Origin: Bacillus sp. T33-2
GTDB taxonomy: Bacteria; Bacillota; Bacilli; Bacillales; Cytobacillaceae
NCBI RefSeq assembly: GCF_002860205.1
Contig: NZ_PGVB01000021.1
Location: forward strand, 1 to 64,000
DNA: 64,000 nucleotides
Direction: 5' to 3'
Shown in pieces: positions 32,583 through 41,942 of this stretch (position 1 is the first letter of the stretch; each line of letters starts with the position of its first letter). The notes below the pieces were generated by a model. It was not told the origin of the DNA. It ran no database searches and saw nothing but the letters and a program-made list of their open reading frames with translations. The position numbers and the translations under genes are program-made.

Positions 32583-35500
32583 ATGGAAGTTTCAAAAGAG
32601 GAGAGGAAACATATTTTCCGGACTGAACTAGCGGCCTTAAAAAAGCACGGTTATATAACAGCGGAAGATTATACAATTGTGAGCAATGCCCATGTGTCCT
32701 ACATCCATTTTTTAGAAACAGTTAAAAATCAGAAGGATGAGAGCTACAAGGCATTGGCCTCAAAAAACCCGGATGCCGAAAGAGCTGTGGCTCAGCTCCA
32801 CAATTTGCGGCAAGTCGAGGCTAATACGGATCAACTGGCAGAGGTGGCAGTAAAAAATCGACAAGCTGAAAGGGGCAAATCAACAATCCAAACGGCGAAG
32901 AAAAAGCTTTCTCCGGAAGAATTCCGCGAGCGGAATATTTCTTGGTCTTTGAACCTGGGCGTAATCTTTTTGTTGATAGGCGGCCTGTTTGTGGCGACAA
33001 GCAACTGGGCAACAATGACTGACCTCATGAAATCTTGCTCAATTGCTCTGGTATCCGTCCTTTTTTATGGGATAGCTTATATTGCCTGGCGCATATTGAG
33101 AATAGAAAAGACCGCTTTCGCTTTTATAGTGCTGGGGAGTTTGTTCCTGCCAATCTTCATTCTGTCACTCGGCTGGTTCGAACTGCTTGGTTCGTTCCTC
33201 TCGTTTTCAGGAGATGGGCGTTATGTACTCGGAATGCTCGGGAGCCTGCCACTTGTGCCCGTATATTCTTTAATAGCAAACAGGCTGAAATCACGGCTGT
33301 TCGTGTGGTTTTCCCTTGTATCCCTGACAGTGGGGGCAGGCTTCTTATTAAGGCAAATCGCAGGTGAAGCAGACGCATTCTTTATGGGGATCATGGTGTA
33401 CAATTCGCTACTGGTCGTAAGCTTCTATTTCATAAGGAAAAAAGGTGCATTCCAGCTATTCACTAAAGAGCTGGCGCCATTCGCCCAGGTGAATCTGGTT
33501 CTTTCCACGCTTTTAATGGTTCTATTTTATGAGAATCATGTATTTTATGGTTTCAATCTTCTTTTGACAGCGGCCGTGTACATGTCGATGATATATGTCA
33601 GCGGCAAAAAAGAATACCATTTTGTTTTTACAGCAATGCTTGTTTATGGAGCCTACCAAATCTTTGACAGTTGGAATTTCAGAGAAGCAAGCCAGGTCGG
33701 TTATTCGCTTCTCGGTTTTGTGTTCTTGGCTGTTTCGGCCATGCTTGGCAAACAGCTCCAATTGAATAAAGTGTTTCATTGGACGAGTGGAATTGTGTCA
33801 GGCCTTTCCTTTTTGTTCATCACTATGGAGGGCATCATGCTGAGGTCGGCAGAGCCATCCGTTTTCCTTATTCTCGCGTATTTTGTGATTGCAGCAAACT
33901 TCATTTACCTTGCCAATACAGACATGAATTGGCTGTTTATATATTTAAGCTCATTTTTCCTGGCATCAGCTTTGTTTGAAATAGTGCGGCACCTGGATAT
34001 GTGGATTGGATTTCAATCATTTGCGTTGCCTGCATTCCTGACCGGGTTCATTTTAAATATAGTGTTTGGCTGGTTGATCAAGGTTCAGTATATGAAAGCG
34101 GTCAGGCTAAGTTCAAGAGATATTGGCCTGGCAATTATGGTGTTGGCAGCGCTGGCCGCAGCAGGGCTGTTCCAATGGGCAGAGCTTGGATGTATGTTCA
34201 CCGCTCTTGCCGGGATATTTTTCCTCATATTTAAAAGGGAAGAGAGGAGGGGCTTTAAAGAAGCGGCCCGTTGGCTGATCCCAATTTCCGCTGGAATGTC
34301 GGTTTTAGCCTTTGGAGAAGAAATCAGGCAGTGGTCAAATTTTTATGCAGCAAACCTTGGTCTGCCTGGGCATTTCATAATGGCTGGATTCGTGCTCCTC
34401 TTAACAAGCTTTTTATGGAAACGGTCCGGACATAGCCGGCTGACCAGCAGTTCTTCCTACACCGCCGTTCTCTTTTACTCGGTTGGGCTGTTACTGACAG
34501 CTGCGTGTCCAATGGACGTTTTATGGGCAAAACCGGCTGCATGGCTGACAGGGGTTGGCTTATATGTTGGCTTTTACAGGTTCACACATTTTAAATGGCT
34601 GTCTTTTGTCACTGGAGCCGTTGCCTTATTGTCGTACTTTTCGATTTTGGATGGCTTGAGTTTTGTTCTCTTTTTTACGAGATTAATGGAAACCTTCATG
34701 CCAGTTGGAGGAGGACTGGTGTTGCTTGTCACTGCTCTTGCCCTGAATAAAAAAGACAGGATACTGTCCGCTGGTTTTGCTTGGGTGGCGCATGCATATC
34801 TTGTGTTTGCCATACTTATTACGTTGATTGTGTTTGGACAGGATTCTGTGTGGGCGTTTATATTTGCACTTGCTGCCTATGCAATGAACATCCGTTTCGT
34901 CAGTCTGGAGTGGAAGTCGAAAGCACTGCTTTACGGGGCATTTACCACATTATTTTTGGCATTGCAGACAGGAATTGAGCTATATACAGAAGGGGCGAAC
35001 AGCCAATTTGCCTTTTTATCATCAAGCATCATCATGGCCCTGTTCTGGTTGTTTTCAAATAATGAGTTTAAGAATAGAACCATTTTTTATCTCATCCCAT
35101 TTTCACTGCTAGGAATTGGTTCATTCCTGACCACTTACCCATTCAGCCTGACTCTTTACGTTATCGTCCTGGTTTATACAGCCGGATTGCTTGCGCTTCT
35201 CCATAAAGTAAAATGGGATCTAATGGCAGTTATCCCTTTACTGCTGCTGTTTGCGGGAACAACTGAGCTGGTAAGCCTTGTGTCTATTGGGTGGGCCCAG
35301 GAAATCCTGCTCTTTGCGGCCATAGGTGCTGTCCTGTTAGCCGCAGGCCGGTTCTTTTATACAGCTATCTGGACGTCAGGCGGACAGCTCGGTGTTAAAA
35401 CGTTCGATGCGTATAGTGCAGTTGCCTTTGTTTTCTTTGTTTCTATTTATTTTCTGGATATGGAGACATTGTGGGCCAAAATGATCCCGGGGATATTGAT

Positions 35501-36080
35501 TTCCGGTGCACTATGGCTGCAGCGCGATCGAGTCCAGGCCAGATATTCATCAGCAGTTATATTTTTGGCAGGAGCATACTTGTTCCAGCCATACTATTCA
35601 GTAGTCGGAGAGCTTGATATTCCGCCATTATGGTACAGAGAAGCATTAGTCTTGCCTGTGGTCATGCTCTCTATATTTCTTCGCCATGTATTGAAAACAC
35701 GAATGACGGGCCAAATCCAGTGGGGGGTTCTCATCATGGTGGCGATCTTGCTGGTCCAAGATGGGCTGGCAAGTTCAACCGTTTATGACGCGCTCATCCT
35801 CGGGTCTCTGTCACTTATTTCGATGCTCGCTGGCATGTGGCTGAGGGTCAAATCATATTTCTTTGTAGGGGCAGGAGTACTGCTTCTTAACGTCATCCTG
35901 CAAACCCGCCCTTTTTGGGGGAACATGCCGTGGTGGGCTTATCTGCTCGTGGCCGGATCGATATTAATCATCGTTGCAAGCTTTAATGAATGGAACAAGC
36001 AAAAAACCGCAAAAGGTGATGTCACTTTTCTTGTCAGGATTAGGGATAAAATAACTGGCGGACTGAGGCATTGGAAATAG
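32583..36080 (+). CDS. Very large polytopic membrane protein (SCO7613 C-terminal/DUF2157-like)
   Basis: 1165 residues. The first 125 are soluble and helical (KEERKHIFRTELAALKKHGYITAEDY; a charged coiled-coil-like stretch near 60-110). From about residue 125 to the end there are roughly thirty hydrophobic segments in irregular pairs, ending with a short basic tail (FLVRIRDKITGGLRHWK). This layout matches Firmicute and actinobacterial giant membrane proteins with DUF2157 or SCO7613 C-terminal domains, none with known function. No ATPase, permease EAA or peptidase motif is visible. The ATG at 32583 follows AGGGAAGGGCAGGGAGTGGC. It is a single-gene unit with a likely operator-controlled promoter. 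Confidence 0.8.
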   Translation: MEVSKEERKHIFRTELAALKKHGYITAEDYTIVSNAHVSYIHFLETVKNQKDESYKALASKNPDAERAVAQLHNLRQVEANTDQLAEVAVKNRQAERGKSTIQTAKKKLSPEEFRERNISWSLNLGVIFLLIGGLFVATSNWATMTDLMKSCSIALVSVLFYGIAYIAWRILRIEKTAFAFIVLGSLFLPIFILSLGWFELLGSFLSFSGDGRYVLGMLGSLPLVPVYSLIANRLKSRLFVWFSLVSLTVGAGFLLRQIAGEADAFFMGIMVYNSLLVVSFYFIRKKGAFQLFTKELAPFAQVNLVLSTLLMVLFYENHVFYGFNLLLTAAVYMSMIYVSGKKEYHFVFTAMLVYGAYQIFDSWNFREASQVGYSLLGFVFLAVSAMLGKQLQLNKVFHWTSGIVSGLSFLFITMEGIMLRSAEPSVFLILAYFVIAANFIYLANTDMNWLFIYLSSFFLASALFEIVRHLDMWIGFQSFALPAFLTGFILNIVFGWLIKVQYMKAVRLSSRDIGLAIMVLAALAAAGLFQWAELGCMFTALAGIFFLIFKREERRGFKEAARWLIPISAGMSVLAFGEEIRQWSNFYAANLGLPGHFIMAGFVLLLTSFLWKRSGHSRLTSSSSYTAVLFYSVGLLLTAACPMDVLWAKPAAWLTGVGLYVGFYRFTHFKWLSFVTGAVALLSYFSILDGLSFVLFFTRLMETFMPVGGGLVLLVTALALNKKDRILSAGFAWVAHAYLVFAILITLIVFGQDSVWAFIFALAAYAMNIRFVSLEWKSKALLYGAFTTLFLALQTGIELYTEGANSQFAFLSSSIIMALFWLFSNNEFKNRTIFYLIPFSLLGIGSFLTTYPFSLTLYVIVLVYTAGLLALLHKVKWDLMAVIPLLLLFAGTTELVSLVSIGWAQEILLFAAIGAVLLAAGRFFYTAIWTSGGQLGVKTFDAYSAVAFVFFVSIYFLDMETLWAKMIPGILISGALWLQRDRVQARYSSAVIFLAGAYLFQPYYSVVGELDIPPLWYREALVLPVVMLSIFLRHVLKTRMTGQIQWGVLIMVAILLVQDGLASSTVYDALILGSLSLISMLAGMWLRVKSYFFVGAGVLLLNVILQTRPFWGNMPWWAYLLVAGSILIIVASFNEWNKQKTAKGDVTFLVRIRDKITGGLRHWK

Positions 36081-36158
36081 TATAAGGTGACAATAGTAAG
36101 CCGGGCTTCATTGTTGTATGATAAAAAATAGATTTGATACACAGTGAGGAGACACACT

Positions 36159-37361
36159 ATGGCTGAACCGTTGCATAAAGAATCTATTAAAAAGCAGGCC
36201 GCCCGCGAAACCATATGGACCAGGGACTTTATCCTGATTTGTTTGGCGAATTTTTTCATTTTTCTCGGCTTTCAAATGACACTGCCCACGATTCCCCTTT
36301 TCGTCGAGCATCTTGGAGGCAATGACCAATTAATCGGATTTGTTGTGGGGATATTTACGTTTTCGGCTTTGCTGCTGCGCCCATACGCAGGACACGCCCT
36401 TGAATCAAAAGGAAGGGGGTTTGTGTATCTCCTTGGACTTGGAATTTATTTCCTTTCCGTCGCTTCATTTGGTTTTTTGACAAGCATCATCTTTCTTTTT
36501 GCCATGAGGATCGTCCAAGGTGTTGGATGGGGATTTTCAACCACTGCTTCGGGTACAATTGCCACTGATATGATACCGCCCCGCCGGCGTGGTGAAGGTA
36601 TGGGATACTTTGGGCTTTCCGGAAACATCGCACTTGCATTCGGCCCATCCCTTGGACTGGCACTGGCCGAGGTTTTGCCATATGAGCATTTATTTTTAAT
36701 ATGTTCAGGCCTTGGACTGGCAGCTTTTGTCCTGTCGTCTCGGATCAATTACAAAAGGGTCGAAAAAAATCCGCAAAAAACAGTAAATGTGAAGTGGGAC
36801 TTTTATGAAAAGAGCGCATTGCAACCATCCATTCTGTTATTTTTTATCACACTTACCTTTGGAGGCATCGCGTCATTCCTGCCTTTGTTCACGGCCCAAA
36901 AAGGGGTTGAAGGCATCCAGTGGTATTTCTTGATATACGCCCTCGCCCTGATGCTGACAAGGACATTTGCTGGAAAATTATATGATGAAAAAGGCCATCG
37001 TGCTGTATTTATCCCCGGTGCACTCTTGATATTTGCGGCCATGCTTTTACTGGCCTGGCTTCCAAACAGCCTCATCCTTTACAGCGCGGCCACTCTTTAC
37101 GGGTTGGGGTTTGGAACTTTGCAGCCGGCCCTGCAGGCCTGGTCTATAGAAAAAGCCCCAGTGCACAGGAGAGGCATGGCAAATGCGACCTTTTTTTCAT
37201 TTTTCGACCTCGGGGTAGGAGTTGGCGCAATTGTTTTTGGCCAAATCGGCCACTGGCTCGGTTATTATAGCATTTATATCACATCTGCCATTTCAGTAGG
37301 CATTTCGATTTTGTATTATCTTTACTTATTGAAGAAAGAGGCAGCAAATCCGAATAATTGA
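36159..37361 (+). CDS. MFS transporter (multidrug-type)
   Basis: A 400-residue major facilitator with twelve helices. The N-terminal cytoplasmic tail is followed by FILICLANFFIFLGFQMTLPTIPLFVEHLGGNDQLIGFVVGIFTFSALLLRPYAGHALESKGRG, whose RPYAGHALESKGRG is the loop 2-3 motif A variant. IPPRRRGEGMGYFGLSGNIALAFGPSLGLAL is the motif C-like antiporter region, suggesting an exporter. The ATG at 36159 is favoured with GTGAGGAGACAC upstream; GTG 36144 overlaps that Shine-Dalgarno. Substrate unknown. Confidence 0.87.
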   Translation: MAEPLHKESIKKQAARETIWTRDFILICLANFFIFLGFQMTLPTIPLFVEHLGGNDQLIGFVVGIFTFSALLLRPYAGHALESKGRGFVYLLGLGIYFLSVASFGFLTSIIFLFAMRIVQGVGWGFSTTASGTIATDMIPPRRRGEGMGYFGLSGNIALAFGPSLGLALAEVLPYEHLFLICSGLGLAAFVLSSRINYKRVEKNPQKTVNVKWDFYEKSALQPSILLFFITLTFGGIASFLPLFTAQKGVEGIQWYFLIYALALMLTRTFAGKLYDEKGHRAVFIPGALLIFAAMLLLAWLPNSLILYSAATLYGLGFGTLQPALQAWSIEKAPVHRRGMANATFFSFFDLGVGVGAIVFGQIGHWLGYYSIYITSAISVGISILYYLYLLKKEAANPNN

Positions 37362-37488
37362 TTGAGAGGAGCGATTTTCTGAAGAAAATTCGCTTTTTTT
37401 TGTGTGGATTTTGTCTGTAGTTAAAGGAAAATCACATTAGCAGGAGAATTGATATATATTTATGTTTTTTAACAAGGGGGAAATATGG

Positions 37489-38025
37489 ATGTTTCCTGTT
37501 TTAGAAACGGAAAGGCTGATTTTGAGGGAAATAGAGAAGACGGATGCGAAAGATATTTTTGCCTGCTTTTCACGGGATGCCGTCACCAGGTTTTATGGCC
37601 AGGATACATTGACAAGCGAGGAACAGGCCGAGGGGTTTGTGGAGTTTTTCAAGAACAGCTTCCTAGAAAGACGCGGGATCCGGTGGGGGATAGAAAGGAA
37701 GCAGAAGAAAGGGCTCGTCGGCACCGTCGGATTCAATGCCTGGTCGCCCAAGCACAAACGGGCTGAAATTGGCTATGAAATACACCCTGATCATTGGAGA
37801 AATGGTTATGCGAGGGAAGCTGTTCTGGAGGTCATCTCCTACGGCTTTAATGATCTCGAATTGAACCGGATTGGTGCTGTCGTATTCCTTCAAAATGAAG
37901 CCTCAAACGAAATGTTAATCAAGCTTGGCTTTCAAAAAGAAGGTATTTTGAGAGATTACATGATCCAGAATGGAAATCCATATGATGTGAACATATATGC
38001 GAAAATAAAAGAAAGGAGGATATAA
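37489..38025 (+). CDS. GNAT N-acetyltransferase (RimJ/RimL-like)
   Basis: A 178-residue acetyltransferase of the RimJ/RimL/YdaF group. FPVLETERLILREIEKTDAKDIF is the family N-terminus. The acetyl-CoA binding loop is HPDHWRNGYAREAVLEVISYGF (about 99-120), and NEASNEMLIKLGFQKEGILRDYMI closes the fold. It probably acetylates a protein N-terminus or small amine. The ATG at 37489 has AACAAGGGGGAAATA upstream. It overlaps the next GNAT gene by one base (TAATG). Confidence 0.88.
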   Translation: MFPVLETERLILREIEKTDAKDIFACFSRDAVTRFYGQDTLTSEEQAEGFVEFFKNSFLERRGIRWGIERKQKKGLVGTVGFNAWSPKHKRAEIGYEIHPDHWRNGYAREAVLEVISYGFNDLELNRIGAVVFLQNEASNEMLIKLGFQKEGILRDYMIQNGNPYDVNIYAKIKERRI

Positions 38026-38504
38026 TGAAGGTTGTGCCGACAGAGGTCATTTCAAAAGATTTAATTCGTAATTTTTTCATACAGCATTGGGGAAGTCCAG
38101 AAATGATTATTTCAACCGGGATCTATAGCTGCGATGAATTGCCTGGTTACGCTGTGATTGATGATGCAGGAAAGATTGCAGGGCTGATTACATACTTTTT
38201 TCGGCCCGGCGAGTGCGAGATCATTTCTCTCGACAGTATTGAAGAAGGCAAGGGAATCGGAAGCAGTTTGCTCCAGGCTGTTGAGAATTATGCCAGGGAA
38301 AAACAGGCCGGAAGGATAATATTAATCACAACAAACGACAACCTTAACGCATTAAGATTTTATCAGAAACGAGGCTATAGGTTAGCAGAAATAAAAAGAA
38401 ATGCCGTCTCGGTTGCCAGGCGGCTGAAGCCTGAAATTCCAATGACCGGAAATGACGGAATTCCCATCAGAGATGAAATAGTTCTGGAAAAGCTGCTTGT
38501 TTAA
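38025..38504 (+). CDS. GNAT N-acetyltransferase
   Basis: A 159-residue single-domain GNAT. GKIAGLITYFFRPGECEIISLDSIEEGKGIGSSLLQAVENYAREKQ carries strand 4 and the acetyl-CoA loop EEGKGIGSSLL (about 73-83); NLNALRFYQKRGYRLAEI is the C-terminal signature with the catalytic-region Tyr. A C-terminal extension of about 25 residues carries no recognisable motif. GAAAGGAGGATATA precedes the ATG. Translationally coupled to the upstream GNAT. Confidence 0.85.
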   Translation: MKVVPTEVISKDLIRNFFIQHWGSPEMIISTGIYSCDELPGYAVIDDAGKIAGLITYFFRPGECEIISLDSIEEGKGIGSSLLQAVENYAREKQAGRIILITTNDNLNALRFYQKRGYRLAEIKRNAVSVARRLKPEIPMTGNDGIPIRDEIVLEKLLV

Positions 38505-38548
38505 GCATTTCAAAGATCAGAAAAAATGATGGAGATAGAAATAAAATT

Positions 38549-38576
38549 GAGACCCAGACAGACTGGGTCATTTTTT
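38549..38576 (+). terminator. Terminator of the GNAT pair
   Basis: Arms GACCCAG / CTGGGTC, then ATTTTTT. Confidence 0.88.
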
Positions 38577-38774
38577 ATGCACTTTCTATAGGCTGGATGA
38601 CCATGAACAAATGCTTTTTTTCGCTAAAAATTGTTCCACCTATAGTTTTAATTTTGGACAAGCATTCTGAACAAAAATTCAGCGATGTGAACATAGTTTC
38701 TTTCCCGAATAATTATGTTTCACATTTGGATGAATGTTTTTTCAGCTGGTTTAAAATTTATTTCGACTCAACCA
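38577..38774. other. Gene-free convergent gap
   Basis: Between the two facing terminators, about 200 bp of AT-rich sequence. A 94-codon plus-strand frame runs through it and into the opposite gene, but has no ribosome-binding site; I see no supportable feature. Confidence 0.55.
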
Positions 38775-38812
38775 AAAATAATTCCCCTAAACGTCGTATT
38801 CGGGGAATCATT
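38775..38812 (-). terminator. Terminator of the AI-2E-family gene
   Basis: On the minus strand, arms ATTCCCC / GGGGAAT followed by TATTTTTGG. Confidence 0.75.
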
Positions 38813-38821
38813 TTGAAACAA

Positions 38822-39889
38822 CTATACTTTTCGGTAGCGCAGCAAATAAAACTTTCTTACGTTTTTAATGATGGCTTTTAGGACGGAATACAAGGGAATT
38901 GCGATTAAAATGCCGATGAATCCATAAAGGGAGCCTGCCGCAATCAACAGAAGGATCACTGTTACCGGGTGTATATGGAGCCGCTTTCCCATTACATTGG
39001 GTGTAACGAGGTTTCCTTCCAGCTGCTGGACAACAACAAGTACGATCAATACTTTTAAGACCATCATCGGGCTGTGAAGCAAAGCCACAAATATGGCTGG
39101 AATCACACCGATCAGCGGGCCGAAGAACGGGACAATCGTGAGTGACATCGCAAACAAGGCAAGTATCAGGGCAAAATCGAGCCCGATGATCAGATAGCCA
39201 ATATACATTAAAACTCCATCTACTAAAGCTATAATAAACTGCCCGGTAACATAGGTAAATAGCGTCTTATCTATATCTGACAGGATTTTACCGCCCTCAT
39301 CTTCATGCTCGGACGGAATCAGTTTTAAAATATACAGCCTTAGATGTCCCTCATCCTTGAGAAAGAAAAATAGCAGGAACGGAACGACAACAAGCACCGT
39401 CGCAACGCTTGTGATACCAGAAACAATGTTGACAACATTACCGCTTAGTTTTTCTGACATTGAACGAAAATAGGAAAGGGACCTGTCCTCGATTTTTTCT
39501 GCACTGATGATTCCCATGTCATTTTTATTTATCACCTCTTTGGACTCTGAAGAGATTTTCTCGACTTTTTCAGGAAAATTCTTGGACAAATCACTCAATT
39601 GTTCACCTATCATGGAACCGGCAAAATAAAATAAGGTAAGAAACAGGCCGGCCACAGCTGCAAATACAATCAAGATCGCGGGCACCCTCGGAATTCGGTT
39701 TGCCAGCAGGCGGACAACAGGCCGCAATATATAATAAAACAGCCCTGCTATCAACACAGGGAAGAAAATGGCCGCTATAAACTTATGGAGCGGACCCACC
39801 AAGTAATCAATTTTACCCAGCAGGAAAATAATTACCAATAGCAGTATGGCGCCTGCTGCATATTTAAAAAACGGTTTATGAATCCACAT
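38822..39889 (-). CDS. AI-2E family transporter (YueF/YhhQ-type permease)
   Basis: A 355-residue membrane protein of the AI-2 exporter/PerM-like family (pfam01594). There are about eight membrane helices, with a soluble insertion at about 95-150 (EQLSDLSKNFPEKVEKISSESKEV). The family core is VTGQFIIALVDGVLMYIGYLIIGLDFALILALFAMSLTIVPFFGPLIGVIPAIFVALL and LEGNLVTPNVMGKRLHIHPVTVILLLIAAG near residue 285. Most Bacillus members have unknown substrates; some are Na+(Li+)/H+ antiporters. The ATG at 39889 has ACAGGAGGCTCGGAT upstream and is preferred to ATG 39913. Confidence 0.87.
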   Translation of the reverse strand: MWIHKPFFKYAAGAILLLVIIFLLGKIDYLVGPLHKFIAAIFFPVLIAGLFYYILRPVVRLLANRIPRVPAILIVFAAVAGLFLTLFYFAGSMIGEQLSDLSKNFPEKVEKISSESKEVINKNDMGIISAEKIEDRSLSYFRSMSEKLSGNVVNIVSGITSVATVLVVVPFLLFFFLKDEGHLRLYILKLIPSEHEDEGGKILSDIDKTLFTYVTGQFIIALVDGVLMYIGYLIIGLDFALILALFAMSLTIVPFFGPLIGVIPAIFVALLHSPMMVLKVLIVLVVVQQLEGNLVTPNVMGKRLHIHPVTVILLLIAAGSLYGFIGILIAIPLYSVLKAIIKNVRKFYLLRYRKV

Positions 39890-40164
39890 ATCCGAGCCTC
39901 CTGTAAGTTCCAAGTTAAAATGAATACTATAATAGTTTCCTGTTATTTAAGAGTTAAACAAAATGTATGCGCTTGATTGACAAACAGGCAAGGAATGGCT
40001 AAAATCTTCTCCCCATTTAAGTAAAAAAATCCCGGCACATTGTCAATGAATTGTTATTCTGTGGCATCAATCACTTATCAGTGTTCTGCCATGAAAAAAT
40101 CCATGTTCATGCTTTACTTATTTGAATCCAAGAACTATGATAGTTTAAAAGAATATGTTCTTCA

Positions 40165-40260
40165 CTACTAGGGGTGCCCGGATTTGGGGCTGAGAGAAAA
40201 ACGGTACGTTTTTTAACCCTTTGGACCTGATCTGGATCATACCAGCGTAGGAAAGTAGTA
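40165..40260 (+). ncRNA. TPP riboswitch (THI element)
   Basis: The aptamer runs from ACTACTAGGGGTGCCCGG to GAAAGTAGT, which pair as P1. The conserved core GGGGCTGAGA, then ACCCTTTGGACCTGATCTGG, then ATCATACCAGCGTAGGAAAG, are nearly consensus for thiamine pyrophosphate aptamers. It precedes the SDR-thiM-thiD-thiE operon, so TPP should repress thiamine salvage genes. Confidence 0.96.
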
Positions 40261-40291
40261 TGTTAGCGGAAAGTTTTTTTCACTTACTTAC

Positions 40292-40326
40292 TAGCCAGGT
40301 CCTTTTATGGATCTGGCTTTTTATTT
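40292..40326 (+). terminator. Riboswitch expression-platform terminator
   Basis: Arms AGCCAGGTCC / GGATCTGGCT (one G-T pair) followed by TTTTTA, 32 bp after the aptamer and before the first ribosome-binding site; indicates control by premature termination. Confidence 0.85.
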
Positions 40327-40344
40327 TTAAGGAGGAAGATTGTG

Positions 40345-41106
40345 ATGAACCTTAAGGAACAAGTTGTATTGGTGACAGGCGGAAGCCGGGGCTTGGGAAG
40401 CCAAACAGTTAAAGCATTTGCAAGGGAAGGGGCACATGTCGTAATCAATTATTACAGCAGTGCAGAGCGGGCGCAGGAACTAAAGGAATCGATCGGGGAG
40501 AACGCGATCGCCCTTCAGGCAGATGTCCGCAATATTGACCAGATAAGAACTGTTTTTGAAGAGGCGAAAAATTATTTCGGTAAACCTGTTACTACAATTG
40601 TCAACAATGCGCTCGTCAATTTCCGCTTTGATCCTGTATCAAAAAAAGATGCGGCATCAATATCCTGGGAGGATTACAGAGAACAATTTGAAAGCTCGAT
40701 CCGCGGCTCATTGAATACGGTCCAGGCCGGCCTCACAGATATGAAGGAGATAGGTTTTGGCCGCATCATCAATATTGGGACAAACCTGTTCCAAAACCCG
40801 GTGGTCGCCTACCATGATTACACAACAAGCAAGGCGGCACTGCTTGGTTTTACAAGAAACATGGCAAATGAGCTAGGGCAATATGGAATTACGGTAAACA
40901 TGGTTTCCGGCGGCTTGTTGAAAACAACCGATGCCAGTTCCGCAACTTCCGAGGAGGTTTTTGGATTGATCAAGTCCTCGACACCGCTCAGGAAAGTGAC
41001 AGATCCCGCTGAGGCAGCTGATGTCATCCTGTTTTTTGCATCGCCTTGGGCAAGGGCTGTCACTGGGCAGAACCTGGTTGTCGACGGCGGCTTGGTCATG
41101 GATTAA
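40345..41106 (+). CDS. SDR-family oxidoreductase, first gene of the thiamine operon
   Basis: A 253-residue classical SDR resembling 3-oxoacyl-ACP reductases. [23 protein letters not shown] (about 8-30) binds NAD(P); the active-site dyad is Y156-x3-K160 in [13 protein letters not shown]. The usual catalytic Ser in N-I-S-S is replaced: the sequence reads NIGTNLF, where Thr may substitute. [20 protein letters not shown] corresponds to the substrate loop and [15 protein letters not shown] is the C-terminus. Because it is directly behind a TPP riboswitch and 17 bp before thiM, it may reduce a thiamine-salvage intermediate; that is inference. The ATG at 40345 or GTG 40342 follow TTAAGGAGGAAGA. Confidence 0.88.
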   Translation: MNLKEQVVLVTGGSRGLGSQTVKAFAREGAHVVINYYSSAERAQELKESIGENAIALQADVRNIDQIRTVFEEAKNYFGKPVTTIVNNALVNFRFDPVSKKDAASISWEDYREQFESSIRGSLNTVQAGLTDMKEIGFGRIINIGTNLFQNPVVAYHDYTTSKAALLGFTRNMANELGQYGITVNMVSGGLLKTTDASSATSEEVFGLIKSSTPLRKVTDPAEAADVILFFASPWARAVTGQNLVVDGGLVMD

Positions 41107-41123
41107 AACAGGGAGGAATGAAA

Positions 41124-41930
41124 ATGGATAAAACAACTATAAGCAGTACGCTACAAAAAGTAAGGATGGAAAATCCGTTAATACATAACATCACCAACGT
41201 CGTGGTGACAAATTTTACAGCAAACGGGCTCCTGTCGCTCGGTGCATCCCCGGTCATGGCGTATGCTCCAGAAGAAACGGCAGATATGGCAAAGATTGCG
41301 GGTGCGCTTGTTTTAAATATAGGTACCTTGAACCGTGCTGAGGTTGAATCGATGATCATGGCGGGGAAATCTGCAAATGAACATGGCGTACCTGTCATTT
41401 TCGATCCGGTCGGCGCCGGAGCAACCCGTTACCGTACTGAAACAGCCCAGCAAATCATGAAAGAGGTAAAGATTTCAATCCTGAGGGGAAATGCGGCCGA
41501 AATCGCGAATGTTGCCGGTAAAAAGTGGGACATCAAAGGGGTGGACGCCGGTGAAGCAAAAGGTAGCTTTGCCGATTTGGCGGTATCAGCGGCAGCATCC
41601 ATGAATACCACTGTCGTGATTACTGGCAAGGAGGATATTGTGACAGACGGACAAACGACGTTCATGGTCCGAAACGGCCATCCGATCCTGACGAAAGTCA
41701 CGGGAACCGGGTGCCTGTTGACATCGGTAATAGGGGCATTCGCAGCTGTCGAAAAGAAGTTGGGACGGGCTGCAGTTTCCGCGTTGGTTTATTACGGAGT
41801 TGCAGCTGAATTGGCCGCGGCGAAAACTGCCGATCTTGGGCCGGGCAGTTTTCAAATTGAATTTTTAAATCAATTGTCACTTGTATCAGACAGTGAAATT
41901 GCCGAACTGGCATCGTTCGCAAAAATATAA
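41124..41930 (+). CDS. thiM: Hydroxyethylthiazole kinase ThiM
   Basis: A 268-residue ribokinase-like enzyme that phosphorylates 4-methyl-5-(2-hydroxyethyl)thiazole in thiamine salvage. [32 protein letters not shown] is the family N-terminus (about 17-48), [18 protein letters not shown] follows, and [20 protein letters not shown] (about 196-215) contains the catalytic Cys/GTGC anion hole. The ATG at 41124 is six bases from GGGAGGA; ATG 41118 touches it, and an ORF start at 41046 lies inside the SDR. Cytoplasmic trimer in the family. Confidence 0.95.
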   Translation: MDKTTISSTLQKVRMENPLIHNITNVVVTNFTANGLLSLGASPVMAYAPEETADMAKIAGALVLNIGTLNRAEVESMIMAGKSANEHGVPVIFDPVGAGATRYRTETAQQIMKEVKISILRGNAAEIANVAGKKWDIKGVDAGEAKGSFADLAVSAAASMNTTVVITGKEDIVTDGQTTFMVRNGHPILTKVTGTGCLLTSVIGAFAAVEKKLGRAAVSALVYYGVAAELAAAKTADLGPGSFQIEFLNQLSLVSDSEIAELASFAKI

Positions 41931-41942
41931 GGAGGTAGAGCC

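Noticed and set aside
38597-38881. 94-codon plus-strand frame between the GNAT pair and the AI-2E gene
   Set aside because: No ribosome-binding site, runs across the opposing gene's terminator and 3' end.
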